DNA of 64,000 nucleotides from Cylindrospermum sp. FACHB-282 (GCF_014697195.1 NZ_JACJRJ010000027.1:1-64000); one strand, 5' to 3'; numbered from the stretch's first letter, positions 55,449 through 64,000 are shown. Notes: a model not told the origin generated them from the letters alone. Numbers and translations: made by a program.

Positions 55449-56717
55449 ATGAACTCTACCACTGAAAAACGCATCGCCTTAATTTCAGTCCACGGAGACC
55501 CAGCGATTGAAATAGGGAAAGAAGAAGCTGGAGGACAAAATGTTTACGTCCGCCAAGTGGGTGAATCACTAGCCCTGCTAGGATGGAAAGTTGATATGTT
55601 TAGCCGCAAAGTGAGTGCTGACCAAGAAACGATTGTTCAACATAGCCGCAATTGTCGAACAATTCGTTTAACGGCTGGCCCGGTGGAGTTTGTACCACGG
55701 GACAATGGTTTTAAGTATTTGCCAGAATTTGTAGAGCAGTTGCTCAAATTCCAAAGAGTGAACGGAATCACATATCCCTTGGTTCACTCTAACTACTGGC
55801 TATCTAGCTGGGTAGGGATGCAATTAAAGGCAATTCAAGGTAGTAAACAGGTTCACACTTACCACTCTTTAGGAGCCGTCAAGTATAACACGATAGATAA
55901 TATTCCCCTAGTTGCTAATCAGCGTTTAGCTGTGGAAAAACAAGTGTTGGAAACAGCGGAGAGAATCATTGCTACCAGTCCGCAAGAAAAGCAACATATG
56001 CGATCGCTTGTTTCTTCTAAAGGTGAAGTTGACATTATTCCCTGCGGTACAGATATTCGGCGGTACGGTTCAGTTGAACCACAAGCGGCAAGGGCCCAGT
56101 TAGGAATTGACCCAGAAGCCAAAGTTGTGTTGTACGTAGGGCGTTTTGACCGACGTAAAGGTATAGAAACCTTGGTACGAGCAGTGCGCGAGTCTAAGTT
56201 ACATGGATCGCAAAAAGTGCAGCTAATTATTGGTGGTGGTAGTACTCCAGGTAACAGCGACGGCAGAGAACGCGATCGCATTGAGCAAATTGTCAACGAA
56301 TTGGGAATGAGTGAATTTACCACCTTTCCCGGTCAGCTTAGTCAGGAAATTCTGCCAGCTTATTACGCCGCGGCTGATGTTTGTGTCGTTCCCAGCCACT
56401 ACGAACCCTTTGGACTGGTGGCAATCGAAGCAATGGCAAGTGGCACACCAGTAGTAGCCAGTGATGTCGGCGGACTTCAGTTTACTGTTGTTCATGAAAA
56501 AACTGGTTTATTAGTACCACCACAAGACGTAGCCGCTTTTAGTACCGCCATTGACCGAATTCTGATTAATCCAGAATGGCTTAACGAATTGGGTAAAGCT
56601 GGCAGAAAGTGTGTCATCAACAAGTTTAGTTGGGATGGTGTAGCACAACGCCTTGATGAGTTATACACTCAACTGTTGGAGCAACCAGTTAAAGAACCCG
56701 CTTTGCTGACTACATAG
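55449..56717 (+). CDS. GT4 glycosyltransferase, probable minimal sucrose-phosphate synthase
   Basis: A 422-residue GT-B enzyme. The N terminus ISVHGDPAIEIGKEEAGGQN carries the GGQN donor/acceptor loop seen in SPS and MshA-like enzymes. The C-terminal domain has VVLYVGRFDRRKGIETLVRA and the E-x7-E motif in VPSHYEPFGLVAIEAMASG. The length and GGQNVYV motif fit the glucosyltransferase-only SPS enzymes of filamentous cyanobacteria, which make sucrose-6-phosphate. No phosphatase domain is present. The exact acceptor is inferred. It is flanked on both sides by copies of one MITE-like repeat. Confidence 0.8.
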   Translation: MNSTTEKRIALISVHGDPAIEIGKEEAGGQNVYVRQVGESLALLGWKVDMFSRKVSADQETIVQHSRNCRTIRLTAGPVEFVPRDNGFKYLPEFVEQLLKFQRVNGITYPLVHSNYWLSSWVGMQLKAIQGSKQVHTYHSLGAVKYNTIDNIPLVANQRLAVEKQVLETAERIIATSPQEKQHMRSLVSSKGEVDIIPCGTDIRRYGSVEPQAARAQLGIDPEAKVVLYVGRFDRRKGIETLVRAVRESKLHGSQKVQLIIGGGSTPGNSDGRERDRIEQIVNELGMSEFTTFPGQLSQEILPAYYAAADVCVVPSHYEPFGLVAIEAMASGTPVVASDVGGLQFTVVHEKTGLLVPPQDVAAFSTAIDRILINPEWLNELGKAGRKCVINKFSWDGVAQRLDELYTQLLEQPVKEPALLTT

Positions 56718-56761
56718 AAGCTCTCTGAGCCTATTTGAGTAGTCGTCAGACCTAAGCTCAT

Positions 56762-56933
56762 CCTTGGGAAAAACCTGTCCAAAATTGGCGGTTCCAACGC
56801 AAGGAAGGCAGCTTTTACAATCTCGTTCTCACCCAAGATATTGGGTGATGCCGCCAAAAAGCCGCGAGTTGACCCATCTAACGAGTAGATTTTGGATAAG
56901 GAACCGCCAATGAAAGGATAACTTTAATGAAAC
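56762..56933. mobile_element. MITE-like element, copy 3 (inverted relative to copy 1)
   Basis: Perfect terminal inverted repeats ATTGGCGGTTCC (56784-56795) and GGAACCGCCAAT (56900-56911) enclose 128 bp, exactly as in copy 1. The inner hairpin is CACCCAAGATATTGGGTG. Similarity with copy 1 continues to CCTTGGGAAAA on one side and GGATAACTTTAATGAAACC on the other. Confidence 0.8.
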
Positions 56934-57223
56934 CCCCCAACTAAAACGTGGGGGATTTTACACTGTCAGTATTATGTTGGTTTTTATTTACGCATTTATG
57001 CGTAATTTTTTTGAATTTTGAACAATGACTATCTAATTTTTACGATTAATTTAAGTAATATTACTAGTTTGATTTAAAAGATTTACTCATTTTAAAATTG
57101 CCATAAAAAGAGCATATTGTTTATTTAAAGCTCCTAAAACAGTGCCTTTAACTTGGTATCATCTAGTTTATTGATTTTTAACAATAAATTATGACTCTGC
57201 TTTTATAGAAGTACACAAGCCAG

Positions 57224-57313
57224 TGTAAATCACTTTTGGTTTTAGGATTGGTCACCTTGGGGTTATTTATAGCTCCTGAACAGGCGAAAGCATTTACACT
57301 TACTAGTTCATAG
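57224..57313 (+). pseudogene. Orphan signal-peptide remnant
   Basis: A 29-codon open stretch encodes a typical export signal (CKSLLVLGLVTLGLFIAPEQ, AKAF) and then stops at TAG after TLTSS. An in-frame stop lies just upstream and no ATG is present. The AKAF cleavage site is common in cyanobacterial secreted and PEP-CTERM proteins, so this is probably the 5' fragment of a lost gene. Confidence 0.5.
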
Positions 57314-57373
57314 TTGCTTGAATCTGCTTGGCTAAAAATAGCTGAGAACAAGTCAAATCAATAGTGCAGTAGT

Positions 57374-57432
57374 AACCGTTAGAATTATTCTGAGGCAAAT
57401 CGGAGCATCTAACGGTTTTGTTGTTGGCTGAT
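57374..57432 (+). promoter_or_regulatory. Hairpin with T-rich tail before the NFACT gene
   Basis: A perfect 10-bp stem (AACCGTTAGA / TCTAACGGTT) with a 34-base loop is followed by TTGTTGTTGG, ending 40 bases before the TTG start. It could be the terminator of an upstream transcript or a leader attenuator. Confidence 0.5.
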
Positions 57433-57471
57433 AGCCTTGATAGAAAAACTATACTATTGTGATGAATCGTT

Positions 57472-59199
57472 TTGCAACCAGTTGACTTTACTACTCTGAC
57501 CGCAACTTGTAGCGAACTACGCGCTAACTGGCTACCCTCGCGAACAGAGCAGGTTTACCAGCGCGATCGCTATACTATTGCAGTGGCATTACGTACCCTA
57601 CAAACAAGGGTTTGGCTAGATATTTGCTGGCATCCCCAAGCTGCACATATTTGTATTGGCGAACCGCCACCACGCCTACAAGATACTTTTACCTTTAGCC
57701 AACAACTAGTACACCAGTTGGGTGGTTTAGCCCTGGTGGCAATTGAAGCGATCGCACCGTGGGAGCGTGTTGTTGATTTGCAATTTGCCCGTCGGCCTGG
57801 AGACAGCGCCCTATATCACTTGTATGTAGAAGTCATGGGCAAATATAGCAACGCCATCCTCACCGACGCCAACAATTTAATTATCACCGCCGCCCATCAA
57901 GTTAGTCAGCAGCAATCCAGCGTCCGTCCCATCCAAACCGGACAGCCTTATGAAATACCACCGAAACTCACAGGCCCCATCCCCAGTTTGAGCGAATCCC
58001 CAGAACGTTGGCAAGAACGGGTAAGTTTAGTCCCAGGAGCCATCAAAAAGCAGTTGCTGAAAAGTTATCGCGGTTTGAGTGCGGCACTGTTAGATTCAAT
58101 GTTACTAGCAGCAAATTTAGCACCAGAAACAACCACCGATACCCTCACTCCGGAGGACTGGCAAAGGCTATTTGAGCGCTGGCAAGAATGGCTACAAGCT
58201 TTAGAAATTGGTAAATTTCAACCTGCTTGGACTAAAGACGGATACACTGTGATGGGTTGGGGCGCAATTGCTACCACCAAAGATATCCAAGAATTACTTA
58301 ACCGCTACTATACAGATCAGATAAATCAACAGTTATTTTCTCAAGTTCGCCATCAGCTGAGTCAGAAATTGCAGAATATTCTGGCAAAATTACGGCAGAA
58401 AAGGCAAACCTTTGCCGATCGCTTGCAGCAGTCAGATCAAGCGGATCAATGGAAGCAAAAAGCTGATTTGTTAATGGCTAACTTGCACAACTGGGAACCG
58501 GGAATGAAAGAAATTATCCTCCCAGACTTTGATAGTGGTAAGCCTGTGGCGATCGCACTCCTACCAGATAAAAACGCCGTCCAAAATGCTCAAAAGCTTT
58601 ACAAACAGCACCAAAAGCTAAAACGTGCGCGCATTGCTGTTGAACCGCTATTTCTGGAGGTGCAAGCAGAAGTTGAGTATTTAGAGCAAGTGGAAGCTGC
58701 GATCGCCCAAATAGATCACTACCAAACCACAGAAGATTTACAAGCCCTCGAAGAAATCCGCGACGAGCTAATTGGGCAAAAATATCTAGAAGACCCAGAA
58801 TATCGCCACCGCAGTGCCACCGAAAGCGCCAGTACCAACTTTCATCGTTACCGCACCCCCAGCGGCTTTGAAGTCTTAATCGGTCGCAACAATCGCCAGA
58901 ATGACCACTTAACATTTCGTGTCGCTGGGGATTATGACCTGTGGTTTCACGCCCAAGAAATTCCCGGAAGCCATTTACTACTGCGTCTCGAACCCGGTGC
59001 AGTCCCCGAAGAAGCTGATTTGCAATTTGTGGCCAATCTCACCGCCTACTTCAGTCGCGCCCGCCAAAGTGAGCAAGTACCAGTAGTTTACACTCAGCCC
59101 AAGCACGTCTACAAGCCCAAAGGAGCCAAACCCGGAATTGCCATTTACAAGCAAGAAACCATCCTTTGGGGACAACCGCAATCAGTCATTAGTCATTAG
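57472..59199 (+). CDS. NFACT family protein (RqcH/Rqc2-like, fibronectin-binding A N-terminal)
   Basis: A 575-residue protein with the NFACT-N domain (about 1-210; VWLDICWHPQAAHICIGEPP), a long coiled coil (about 280-440; LRQKRQTFADRLQQSDQADQ) and the NFACT-R domain (about 460-570; GFEVLIGRNNRQNDHLTF, DLWFHAQEIPGSHLLLRL). Bacterial RqcH proteins bind stalled 50S subunits and add Ala tails to nascent chains. The start is TTG, since an in-frame stop lies three codons upstream. The last residues (SVISH) and the stop lie in a heptamer repeat, so the C-terminal tip has been shaped by the repeat. Confidence 0.92.
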   Translation: MQPVDFTTLTATCSELRANWLPSRTEQVYQRDRYTIAVALRTLQTRVWLDICWHPQAAHICIGEPPPRLQDTFTFSQQLVHQLGGLALVAIEAIAPWERVVDLQFARRPGDSALYHLYVEVMGKYSNAILTDANNLIITAAHQVSQQQSSVRPIQTGQPYEIPPKLTGPIPSLSESPERWQERVSLVPGAIKKQLLKSYRGLSAALLDSMLLAANLAPETTTDTLTPEDWQRLFERWQEWLQALEIGKFQPAWTKDGYTVMGWGAIATTKDIQELLNRYYTDQINQQLFSQVRHQLSQKLQNILAKLRQKRQTFADRLQQSDQADQWKQKADLLMANLHNWEPGMKEIILPDFDSGKPVAIALLPDKNAVQNAQKLYKQHQKLKRARIAVEPLFLEVQAEVEYLEQVEAAIAQIDHYQTTEDLQALEEIRDELIGQKYLEDPEYRHRSATESASTNFHRYRTPSGFEVLIGRNNRQNDHLTFRVAGDYDLWFHAQEIPGSHLLLRLEPGAVPEEADLQFVANLTAYFSRARQSEQVPVVYTQPKHVYKPKGAKPGIAIYKQETILWGQPQSVISH

Positions 59200-59274
59200 T
59201 CATTAGTCATTAGTCATTAGTCATTAGTCATTAGTCATTAGTCATTAGTCATTAGTCATTGGTCATTGGTCATT
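59184..59274. repeat. Heptamer tandem repeat (AGTCATT x11, GGTCATT x2)
   Basis: Thirteen uninterrupted 7-mers, 91 bases in all. The array starts inside the NFACT coding region and contains its stop codon. It is the longest of four such arrays in the window and is of the short tandem repeat type known in heterocystous cyanobacteria. Confidence 0.97.
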
Positions 59275-59953
59275 GGGGATTAGTGATTCTTCTCCGACTG
59301 ACCACATCCCCCGGCAGAGAGAAACTTCCAATCTAAATGAATATCTTTTTTGTTGGATATTCACGAAAAAACTGTGTTGACTGTTACAATCTTGTTAAGA
59401 AAAGTTGCCCGTTGCATTTTGGGAACGCGCAATTTGGTTTTAACTCTATTGAGAAGACAACGCGAAAAACACTTTTAAAGGCTAGCTGTGGGAGGCTGGT
59501 CTTTTTTTTGAGCTAGCACACTTTTTCCTCGCTGGTCTGAGACAAGCTTCCCTACTGGAGTTTAGCTAACTCCGTGAGAATGCTCCCGCCATAATCTCTG
59601 ATTTGGCGGTGAGATGAATCACGGGTGAAGAAAGATACATCCCCCGACGATAGCTGACTAAAAGTCAGCAAGGGAGATTAGTGTAAAATAATACACTTTA
59701 ATAATAAAAGTCTTGAGTGGAGTAATTTATCTAATTTCTATTATTTCTACCAAAAAATACCCTAAAATCGACGATATTTAGCTCATTGCCTAAATTCTCT
59801 CAGTGTCAGCAACACTCATAAAAGTCTTTTTCTCATCTTTAAAATAAATCTTGAAAAATATTTTTTTTGTAAAAAATCATACTAATGGCTGCAAAAATGC
59901 CAGTCTAAGTGTCAAAGTAAGGTATAGAAAGAAAATCACAAGTTAAAAAAGTC
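59275..59953. other. Intergenic region before the PEP-CTERM gene
   Basis: About 680 bases with no supported gene. There are small hairpins (AGCTGACTAAAAGTCAGC near 59650; GCTAGCT...AGCTAGC around 59481-59518). The last 250 bases are strongly AT-rich and probably contain the promoter of the downstream gene. Confidence 0.5.
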
Positions 59954-60652
59954 ATGTTTGCTCTCGAAAAAATTTCATTAGCTTTAGTTGGAACTACATT
60001 TTTTTTAATTAGTGCTAACCCTGCTAGCGCTATTACCCTAGTTAACGGAAGTTCAACTCCTACACCCAATGGGATCATCTCCAATCAGTCAGGAGCTATT
60101 ACAATTGACTTTAACAATGGTGTAGCACCAACTACTGGATTTGCAAAATACTCTTCTCCTGTTGGTACTCCTACGGTAGTTTCAGGCAACGTCAGCGGGC
60201 AATATGCTAACCCATTTGGTGATACCAGCAAGTACCTGACAATTTCTCCTACCACAAGCGTTGGTGTCCCTGGTAACACTGGTTCTGTGAGTATTCTTTT
60301 TGATAAAGCACTTGATTACTTTGGCTTGCACTGGGGTTCAGTGGATACATATAATTCCATTGAATTCTATAGCGGCGGTAGTTTGTTGCAATCTTTTACT
60401 GGCAGCAATGTCCCTGGCACTACTGCTAGTGGGAATCAAACTAGTCCTCAGGACAATGTTTTTGTTAATTTCTTCGCAGATGCGGGACAGACCTTTGACA
60501 AGGTAGTCCTGAAATCAACTTCAAATGCGTTTGAAACTGATAACCATGCCTATAGAGTAGCTGTTCCTGAACCTGGTTCTATATTGGGTTTATTAGCCTT
60601 CGGTGCTTTGGGTGCTGGCACATTTGCAAAACGGAAATTCAAGACAGTCTAA
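59954..60652 (+). CDS. PEP-CTERM sorting-domain protein
   Basis: A 232-residue secreted protein with a signal peptide (ISLALVGTTFFLISANPASA), a Gly/Ser/Thr/Asn-rich beta domain, and a C-terminal PEP-CTERM signal: VPEPGSILGLLAFGALGAGT followed by the basic KRKFKTV. Such proteins are processed by exosortase and usually become cell-surface or matrix components. The middle domain has FDKALDYFGLHWGSVDTYNS, similar to PEP-CTERM beta-sandwich proteins. A rho-independent terminator follows. Confidence 0.93.
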   Translation: MFALEKISLALVGTTFFLISANPASAITLVNGSSTPTPNGIISNQSGAITIDFNNGVAPTTGFAKYSSPVGTPTVVSGNVSGQYANPFGDTSKYLTISPTTSVGVPGNTGSVSILFDKALDYFGLHWGSVDTYNSIEFYSGGSLLQSFTGSNVPGTTASGNQTSPQDNVFVNFFADAGQTFDKVVLKSTSNAFETDNHAYRVAVPEPGSILGLLAFGALGAGTFAKRKFKTV

Positions 60653-60757
60653 ATAACAGCACAAGCTTGGAATTGCAAAGATTTCAGACTAATTCTGGCT
60701 CAAGTTAGCATTAGGCTAAAAGTAGAATTAAATTGACAATCTAGATTTAAAATATCC

Positions 60758-60790
60758 AACCCAGGAAAGATGCTGGGTTTTTATTTTTAT
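60758..60790 (+). terminator. Intrinsic terminator of the PEP-CTERM gene
   Basis: A 7-bp stem (AACCCAG / CTGGGTT) with an 8-base loop is followed by a long T-rich tract (TTTATTTTTATTTT). Confidence 0.85.
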
Positions 60791-60857
60791 TTTGATCTTT
60801 TACCAAACAGGGAAGACGCAAAGTTGTTCTTCGCGTCTTCGTCTGAGACTTTAAGTA

Positions 60858-62456
60858 TTAGAAACTGAATGTAGTTCTCAGCGCACCAATCACAACATTG
60901 TCATTGTCATTGTTATGATCTGGCGCAGTCAGCCAGATAATTCCTGGGGTAATGGTGATATTGTCACTTACCTTGTATTGGTAAAACGCCTCAACGTGAT
61001 AAGAAGTATCCTGATCTTCGCTCAATCCTGTGACGTTAGAACTTGTTACCTTAGGTTCCATCCCAACGATGATACCTGCCAAGTTACCTTTTTTACCAAG
61101 GTCGGGGAAGCCAAGGGTAACGGCATAGTTCCAAATGTCTACATCTCCACGGTTCCCTGTCAAAATGCGGCTGTTGGTATATCCAGCCCAACCACCCAAG
61201 ACAAATTTATCACTAACACCGATGGATGCTTGGAGACCGTAGGAATTGCTGGAAAATGCTTCATTGGTGATATCTGTGGTTGCAGCATTGCTACCTGTGA
61301 GTAGCGGCTGTTTGTAAGAATTGATGTATGTTAAACCTACAGCAATGCGATCGCTTGGTTTCACAGTCAACTGTGCCAAAGCACCGTAACCACCATCAAA
61401 CAACCCATTCTTAGGGGCAGGGTTATTAGCCACACCAGGAGCAGCTAAATACGCTAAACTGAGTGACACATTCCGGCTAAAGTATTGGTTTACGGCCAAC
61501 CCGGCACCAGATATCTGGTTATAAATTGGGTTTCGTGTCCCAAAGGTAGACAAAGCACCAAAGCCGCCATCACCATCAAAGATATTCACCGTACTAGTAA
61601 CATCATCTGGTGCACCTGCATTGGCAATCAATTTTACTTGAGTTGCTTTACCAAGAGGGAATGCATAATACAGTAAATCGATAAAAGCATCGTTAGTACC
61701 ATCTGTACCGGCGAAGAACAGGTTTCCTTCTCTTGTGTTGATGTCAGGGCTGAGAATATTATTAGTTTGGATTCTGGTGAAAAGAGTATCTTGCCCCGTG
61801 AAGCTACTCACCAGTTCAATACGTGCTCGCGCCCCAAGTGTTGTATTCTTGTCTGTGATGTTTGTACCAACCTTATCACCTGACAAAACATCGCTGATGA
61901 CTGTGACAACTTGCCCTTGCAGTTTGGTAGTGGTAGAAAATTGATTTGCTTCTAACTCAGACGTTTTAGCTTCGAGTGCATCCACACGACCGCGTAAGGT
62001 TGCCAGTTCTGCGGAAAATTCCTCTTGCAGCTTTTGCAATGTGGTTAAGTCTTCTTTTGTCACCAAGTCGGCTGTACCAGTGGCAATGAGTTCATTAACC
62101 CGATCTAGACAAGCATTCAAACCAGCAGCAAACTCATATCGCGTCAACGCCCGATTACCGCGATAAGTGCCATTGGGGTAGCCTGCAATACAACCGTAAC
62201 GCTCTACCAACGATTGTAAAGCTTGGAAAGCCCAGTCTGTGGCTTGTACATCCGACAACTGAGACACTGAGGTAACTTGTGACATTACCTGTTCTTGACT
62301 AATATTTTCAACTTGGGCATCTGTATTCGTCATAACTAGCGGTTCACTAGTTTCTGATATAGCTGGTGTTTCCCCTGCGAATGCAGCAGCACTCACAAAT
62401 AGCATTGCACCACAAATTGCCGGACTAGCCAGCAGAGATTTCCATAATTTTGACAT
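60858..62456 (-). CDS. SLH-domain OprB-type outer-membrane porin
   Basis: A 532-residue outer-membrane protein: signal peptide (1-28, ending AAAFAG), one SLH domain (about 68-125; VQATDWAFQALQSLVERYGC, RYEFAAGLNACLDRV) that anchors to peptidoglycan, a coiled coil (about 135-175), and a C-terminal OprB-like beta barrel ending in TFSF with a terminal Phe. This is the common cyanobacterial porin type for solutes and ions. It diverges from the zinc-uptake gene, and a Zur-like box lies between them, so it may be a zinc-regulated porin. Confidence 0.95.
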   Translation of the reverse strand: MSKLWKSLLASPAICGAMLFVSAAAFAGETPAISETSEPLVMTNTDAQVENISQEQVMSQVTSVSQLSDVQATDWAFQALQSLVERYGCIAGYPNGTYRGNRALTRYEFAAGLNACLDRVNELIATGTADLVTKEDLTTLQKLQEEFSAELATLRGRVDALEAKTSELEANQFSTTTKLQGQVVTVISDVLSGDKVGTNITDKNTTLGARARIELVSSFTGQDTLFTRIQTNNILSPDINTREGNLFFAGTDGTNDAFIDLLYYAFPLGKATQVKLIANAGAPDDVTSTVNIFDGDGGFGALSTFGTRNPIYNQISGAGLAVNQYFSRNVSLSLAYLAAPGVANNPAPKNGLFDGGYGALAQLTVKPSDRIAVGLTYINSYKQPLLTGSNAATTDITNEAFSSNSYGLQASIGVSDKFVLGGWAGYTNSRILTGNRGDVDIWNYAVTLGFPDLGKKGNLAGIIVGMEPKVTSSNVTGLSEDQDTSYHVEAFYQYKVSDNITITPGIIWLTAPDHNNDNDNVVIGALRTTFSF

Positions 62457-62661
62457 TTTTCCTCACCCCTGATTTAAAGTTCACAACCTAACAGCGCTTT
62501 TTTGAAAGCACATTTTATTAAAAAACAATCTCAGCAATTCTATTAAGAATTTGTATTCTAATTAACAAAATAAGTCAAGATGTCCTCATTACTTCAACTT
62601 ACCTCAAAAAAATCTGTCGTTATTGTTACACAGAATTATGGGTACTATTGTTGTATGAGAA

Positions 62662-62676
62662 TGATAATTATTATAA
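62662..62676. promoter_or_regulatory. Candidate Zur box
   Basis: TGATAATTATTATAA matches the 7-1-7 Zur palindrome TGATAAT-N-ATTATCA at 14 of 15 positions, counting the free centre base. It lies 66 bases before the znuA start and about 205 bases from the porin start. Zur with zinc would repress transcription here. Confidence 0.75.
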
Positions 62677-62741
62677 TATATATGCTGGTAATAGAAATTT
62701 TAACTGCGATTTAGCCAGCATCCTTGAGGAGGGGAAAAACT

Positions 62742-63761
62742 GTGATTTGTAATCCCATAAGATTTAGTGTATATGGACAACGAAGCGGTAACGGCATCCT
62801 GACGCTAATTACTTTGCTCCTGTTGTCAATCACTTTTGGTTGTAAAGAATCAAACAATATTCAGGGAATAAATACGGAAATATCAACCCCAGCACAGGAG
62901 GCTGCATCTACTCCAGCAGGGCAAAAAACTAAAGTAGTGACGACGTTTTTGCCAGTGTATTTGTTTACCAAAGCGGTAGCTGGGGATGTAGCGGATGTAG
63001 AAATTTTGGTTCCACCGGGTACAGAGGTACATGATTACCAAGGGACACCGGAGAATGTAAAAGCGATCGCCACCGCAAATGTACTGGTAAAAAATGGTTT
63101 GGGGTTGGAGAAATTTCTCGAAGCCACGGTCAAAAATGCCCAAAATCCTAAATTGGCAGAAATTAATGCCAGTAAGGGTATTAAAACTTTAAATCAAATT
63201 TCAACCGTTGACAAAACAGCAACAGCGGAAACAGACCACGATCACGACCATGCAGATGGAAATCCTCACGTTTGGCTTGATCCAGTTTTAGCAAAACAGC
63301 AAGTAGTCAATATTAGAGATGGCTTAATTGCCGCAGATCCAGAAAATAAAGCAACTTATCAAACTAATTCTGCGGCTTATATCAAAGAATTAGAAAGTTT
63401 AAATAATCAATTTCAACAGACTTTGCAAAAAACTCCCAATTGCACCTTTGTGACATTTCATGATGCATTTCCTTACTTAGCCCAACGCTATAATCTTAAG
63501 CAAGTTGCCGTGGTGGAAATCCCCGAAGATCAACTTTCACCAACCGACGTGCAAAATGCTGTTAATGCAGTTAAGAAATACAAAGTTAAAGCCTTATTTA
63601 GTGAACCCGGTATAGATAATAAATTGCTGAAAAGTCTCTCCCAAGACTTGAATTTAAATTTGCAGACCCTGGATTCTCTGGAAACTGGCAAGACAGATAC
63701 ACAGTATTATTTCCAGGCGATGAAAACTAATTTACAAACTTTAGCCTCAGGGTGTAAGTAG
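62742..63761 (+). CDS. znuA: Zinc ABC transporter, substrate-binding lipoprotein (ZnuA)
   Basis: A 339-residue cluster-9 metal-binding protein. It has a lipoprotein signal (LTLITLLLLSITFGC) and the domain starting VVTTFLPVYLFTKAVAGDVA. The metal-site histidines lie in GTEVHDYQGTPENV, HVWLDP and FVTFHDAFPYLA, and the final acidic ligand is in FSEPGIDNKLL. The His-rich loop TDHDHDHADGNPHV between domains is characteristic of zinc rather than manganese binders. The GTG start is chosen because AGGAGGGG lies at proper distance; an upstream TTG overlaps it. Confidence 0.93.
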   Translation: MICNPIRFSVYGQRSGNGILTLITLLLLSITFGCKESNNIQGINTEISTPAQEAASTPAGQKTKVVTTFLPVYLFTKAVAGDVADVEILVPPGTEVHDYQGTPENVKAIATANVLVKNGLGLEKFLEATVKNAQNPKLAEINASKGIKTLNQISTVDKTATAETDHDHDHADGNPHVWLDPVLAKQQVVNIRDGLIAADPENKATYQTNSAAYIKELESLNNQFQQTLQKTPNCTFVTFHDAFPYLAQRYNLKQVAVVEIPEDQLSPTDVQNAVNAVKKYKVKALFSEPGIDNKLLKSLSQDLNLNLQTLDSLETGKTDTQYYFQAMKTNLQTLASGCK

Positions 63762-63884
63762 TTTTTTTATTGTTTATATTCAGGGAATTCCCGTTAACCA
63801 ATAATCTTCCCAATTTTAGATTTGGGATTTTGGATGAAGCGGCAAGACCAAATCTAAAATTTGATGACTGATTACTAAATACCA

Positions 63885-64000
63885 ATGACATTACCAATTT
63901 TAAAAGTAGATGGTTTAACTGTATATCAAGGCAGTTATCTAGCTGTTCGGGATATTGCCTTTGAATTGTTGCCAGGGACAGATACAGCTATAGTTGGGCC
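63885..64000 (+). CDS. znuC: Zinc ABC transporter ATPase (ZnuC), 5' part only
   Basis: The frame starts at ATG with LPILKVDGLTVYQGSYLAVR, then DIAFELLPG, and runs off the window at AIVGP, the beginning of a Walker A motif. This is the expected ATPase N terminus, and the position after znuA identifies it as the probable importer ATPase. It is truncated only by the window edge. Confidence 0.85.
   Translation, partial: MTLPILKVDGLTVYQGSYLAVRDIAFELLPGTDTAIVG

Overview
The window comes from a filamentous, heterocyst-forming cyanobacterium of the Nostocales. The evidence is photosystem I genes (psaF, psaJ, psaL), the heterocyst genes hetZ and patU, a tandem pair of septal amidases (amiC1, amiC2), a PEP-CTERM protein, an SLH-domain OprB porin, many HIP1 octamers (GCGATCGC) and heptamer tandem repeats typical of this order. 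From memory, the order amiC1-amiC2-murI-sds-hetZ-patU-psaL/J/F-tsaD resembles Nostoc (Anabaena) sp. PCC 7120; no search was run. Most of the window is core chromosome.

Layout. 0-6 kb: remnant right end of an IS200/IS605 element, folB, a hypothetical gene, an orphan homologue of the DNA-phosphorothioation-associated methyltransferases, and ribD. 6-13 kb: mreB-mreC-mreD with a mobile-repeat copy between mreC and mreD, then ssb, a SIMPL protein, an EVE protein and a cation/proton antiporter. 13-19 kb: two amiC genes duplicated together with their leader, then murI. 19-28 kb: prenyl diphosphate synthase, hetZ-patU overlapping by 8 bases, a transglutaminase-like membrane protein that has lost its catalytic Cys and His, remA and gmk. 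28-35 kb: psaL, psaJ, psaF, tsaD, a hydrolase, an ACT protein, a zone of transposon debris, an acetyltransferase and tRNA-Pro(TGG). 35-44 kb: tic22, prmC, a decayed CRISPR-like repeat cluster, two small unknown genes, tsaC, a degenerate histidine kinase, secF/secD and pdhB.

44-47.4 kb is the one clearly accessory stretch. It holds three small XRE regulators (two are a recent duplicate), a gene whose Shine-Dalgarno lies inside a 26-bp tandem repeat, a nested hairpin, a HigB/HigA toxin-antitoxin pair and a winged-helix gene behind a GTGCATA iteron-like cluster. It sits between pdhB and hemB and looks plasmid- or phage-derived. 47-64 kb: hemB, prfC, an M48-like protein without zinc ligands, an RRM protein, a sucrose-phosphate-synthase-like glycosyltransferase, an NFACT/RqcH-like protein, a PEP-CTERM protein, a porin, and the start of a zinc ABC importer (znuA, partial znuC) behind a near-consensus Zur box.

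Functional themes: cell shape and septal communication (mre genes, amiC, murI), heterocyst patterning (hetZ, patU), photosystem I, translation factors and tRNA t6A modification (tsaC, tsaD, prmC, prfC, NFACT), and protein export (secDF). No complete undescribed defence or biosynthetic system stands out. The best candidates for novelty are the 44-47 kb island, the orphan methyltransferase with duplicated flanking domains, two pseudo-enzymes, and a TIR-bounded repeat family found inside the mre operon and on both sides of the glycosyltransferase gene.
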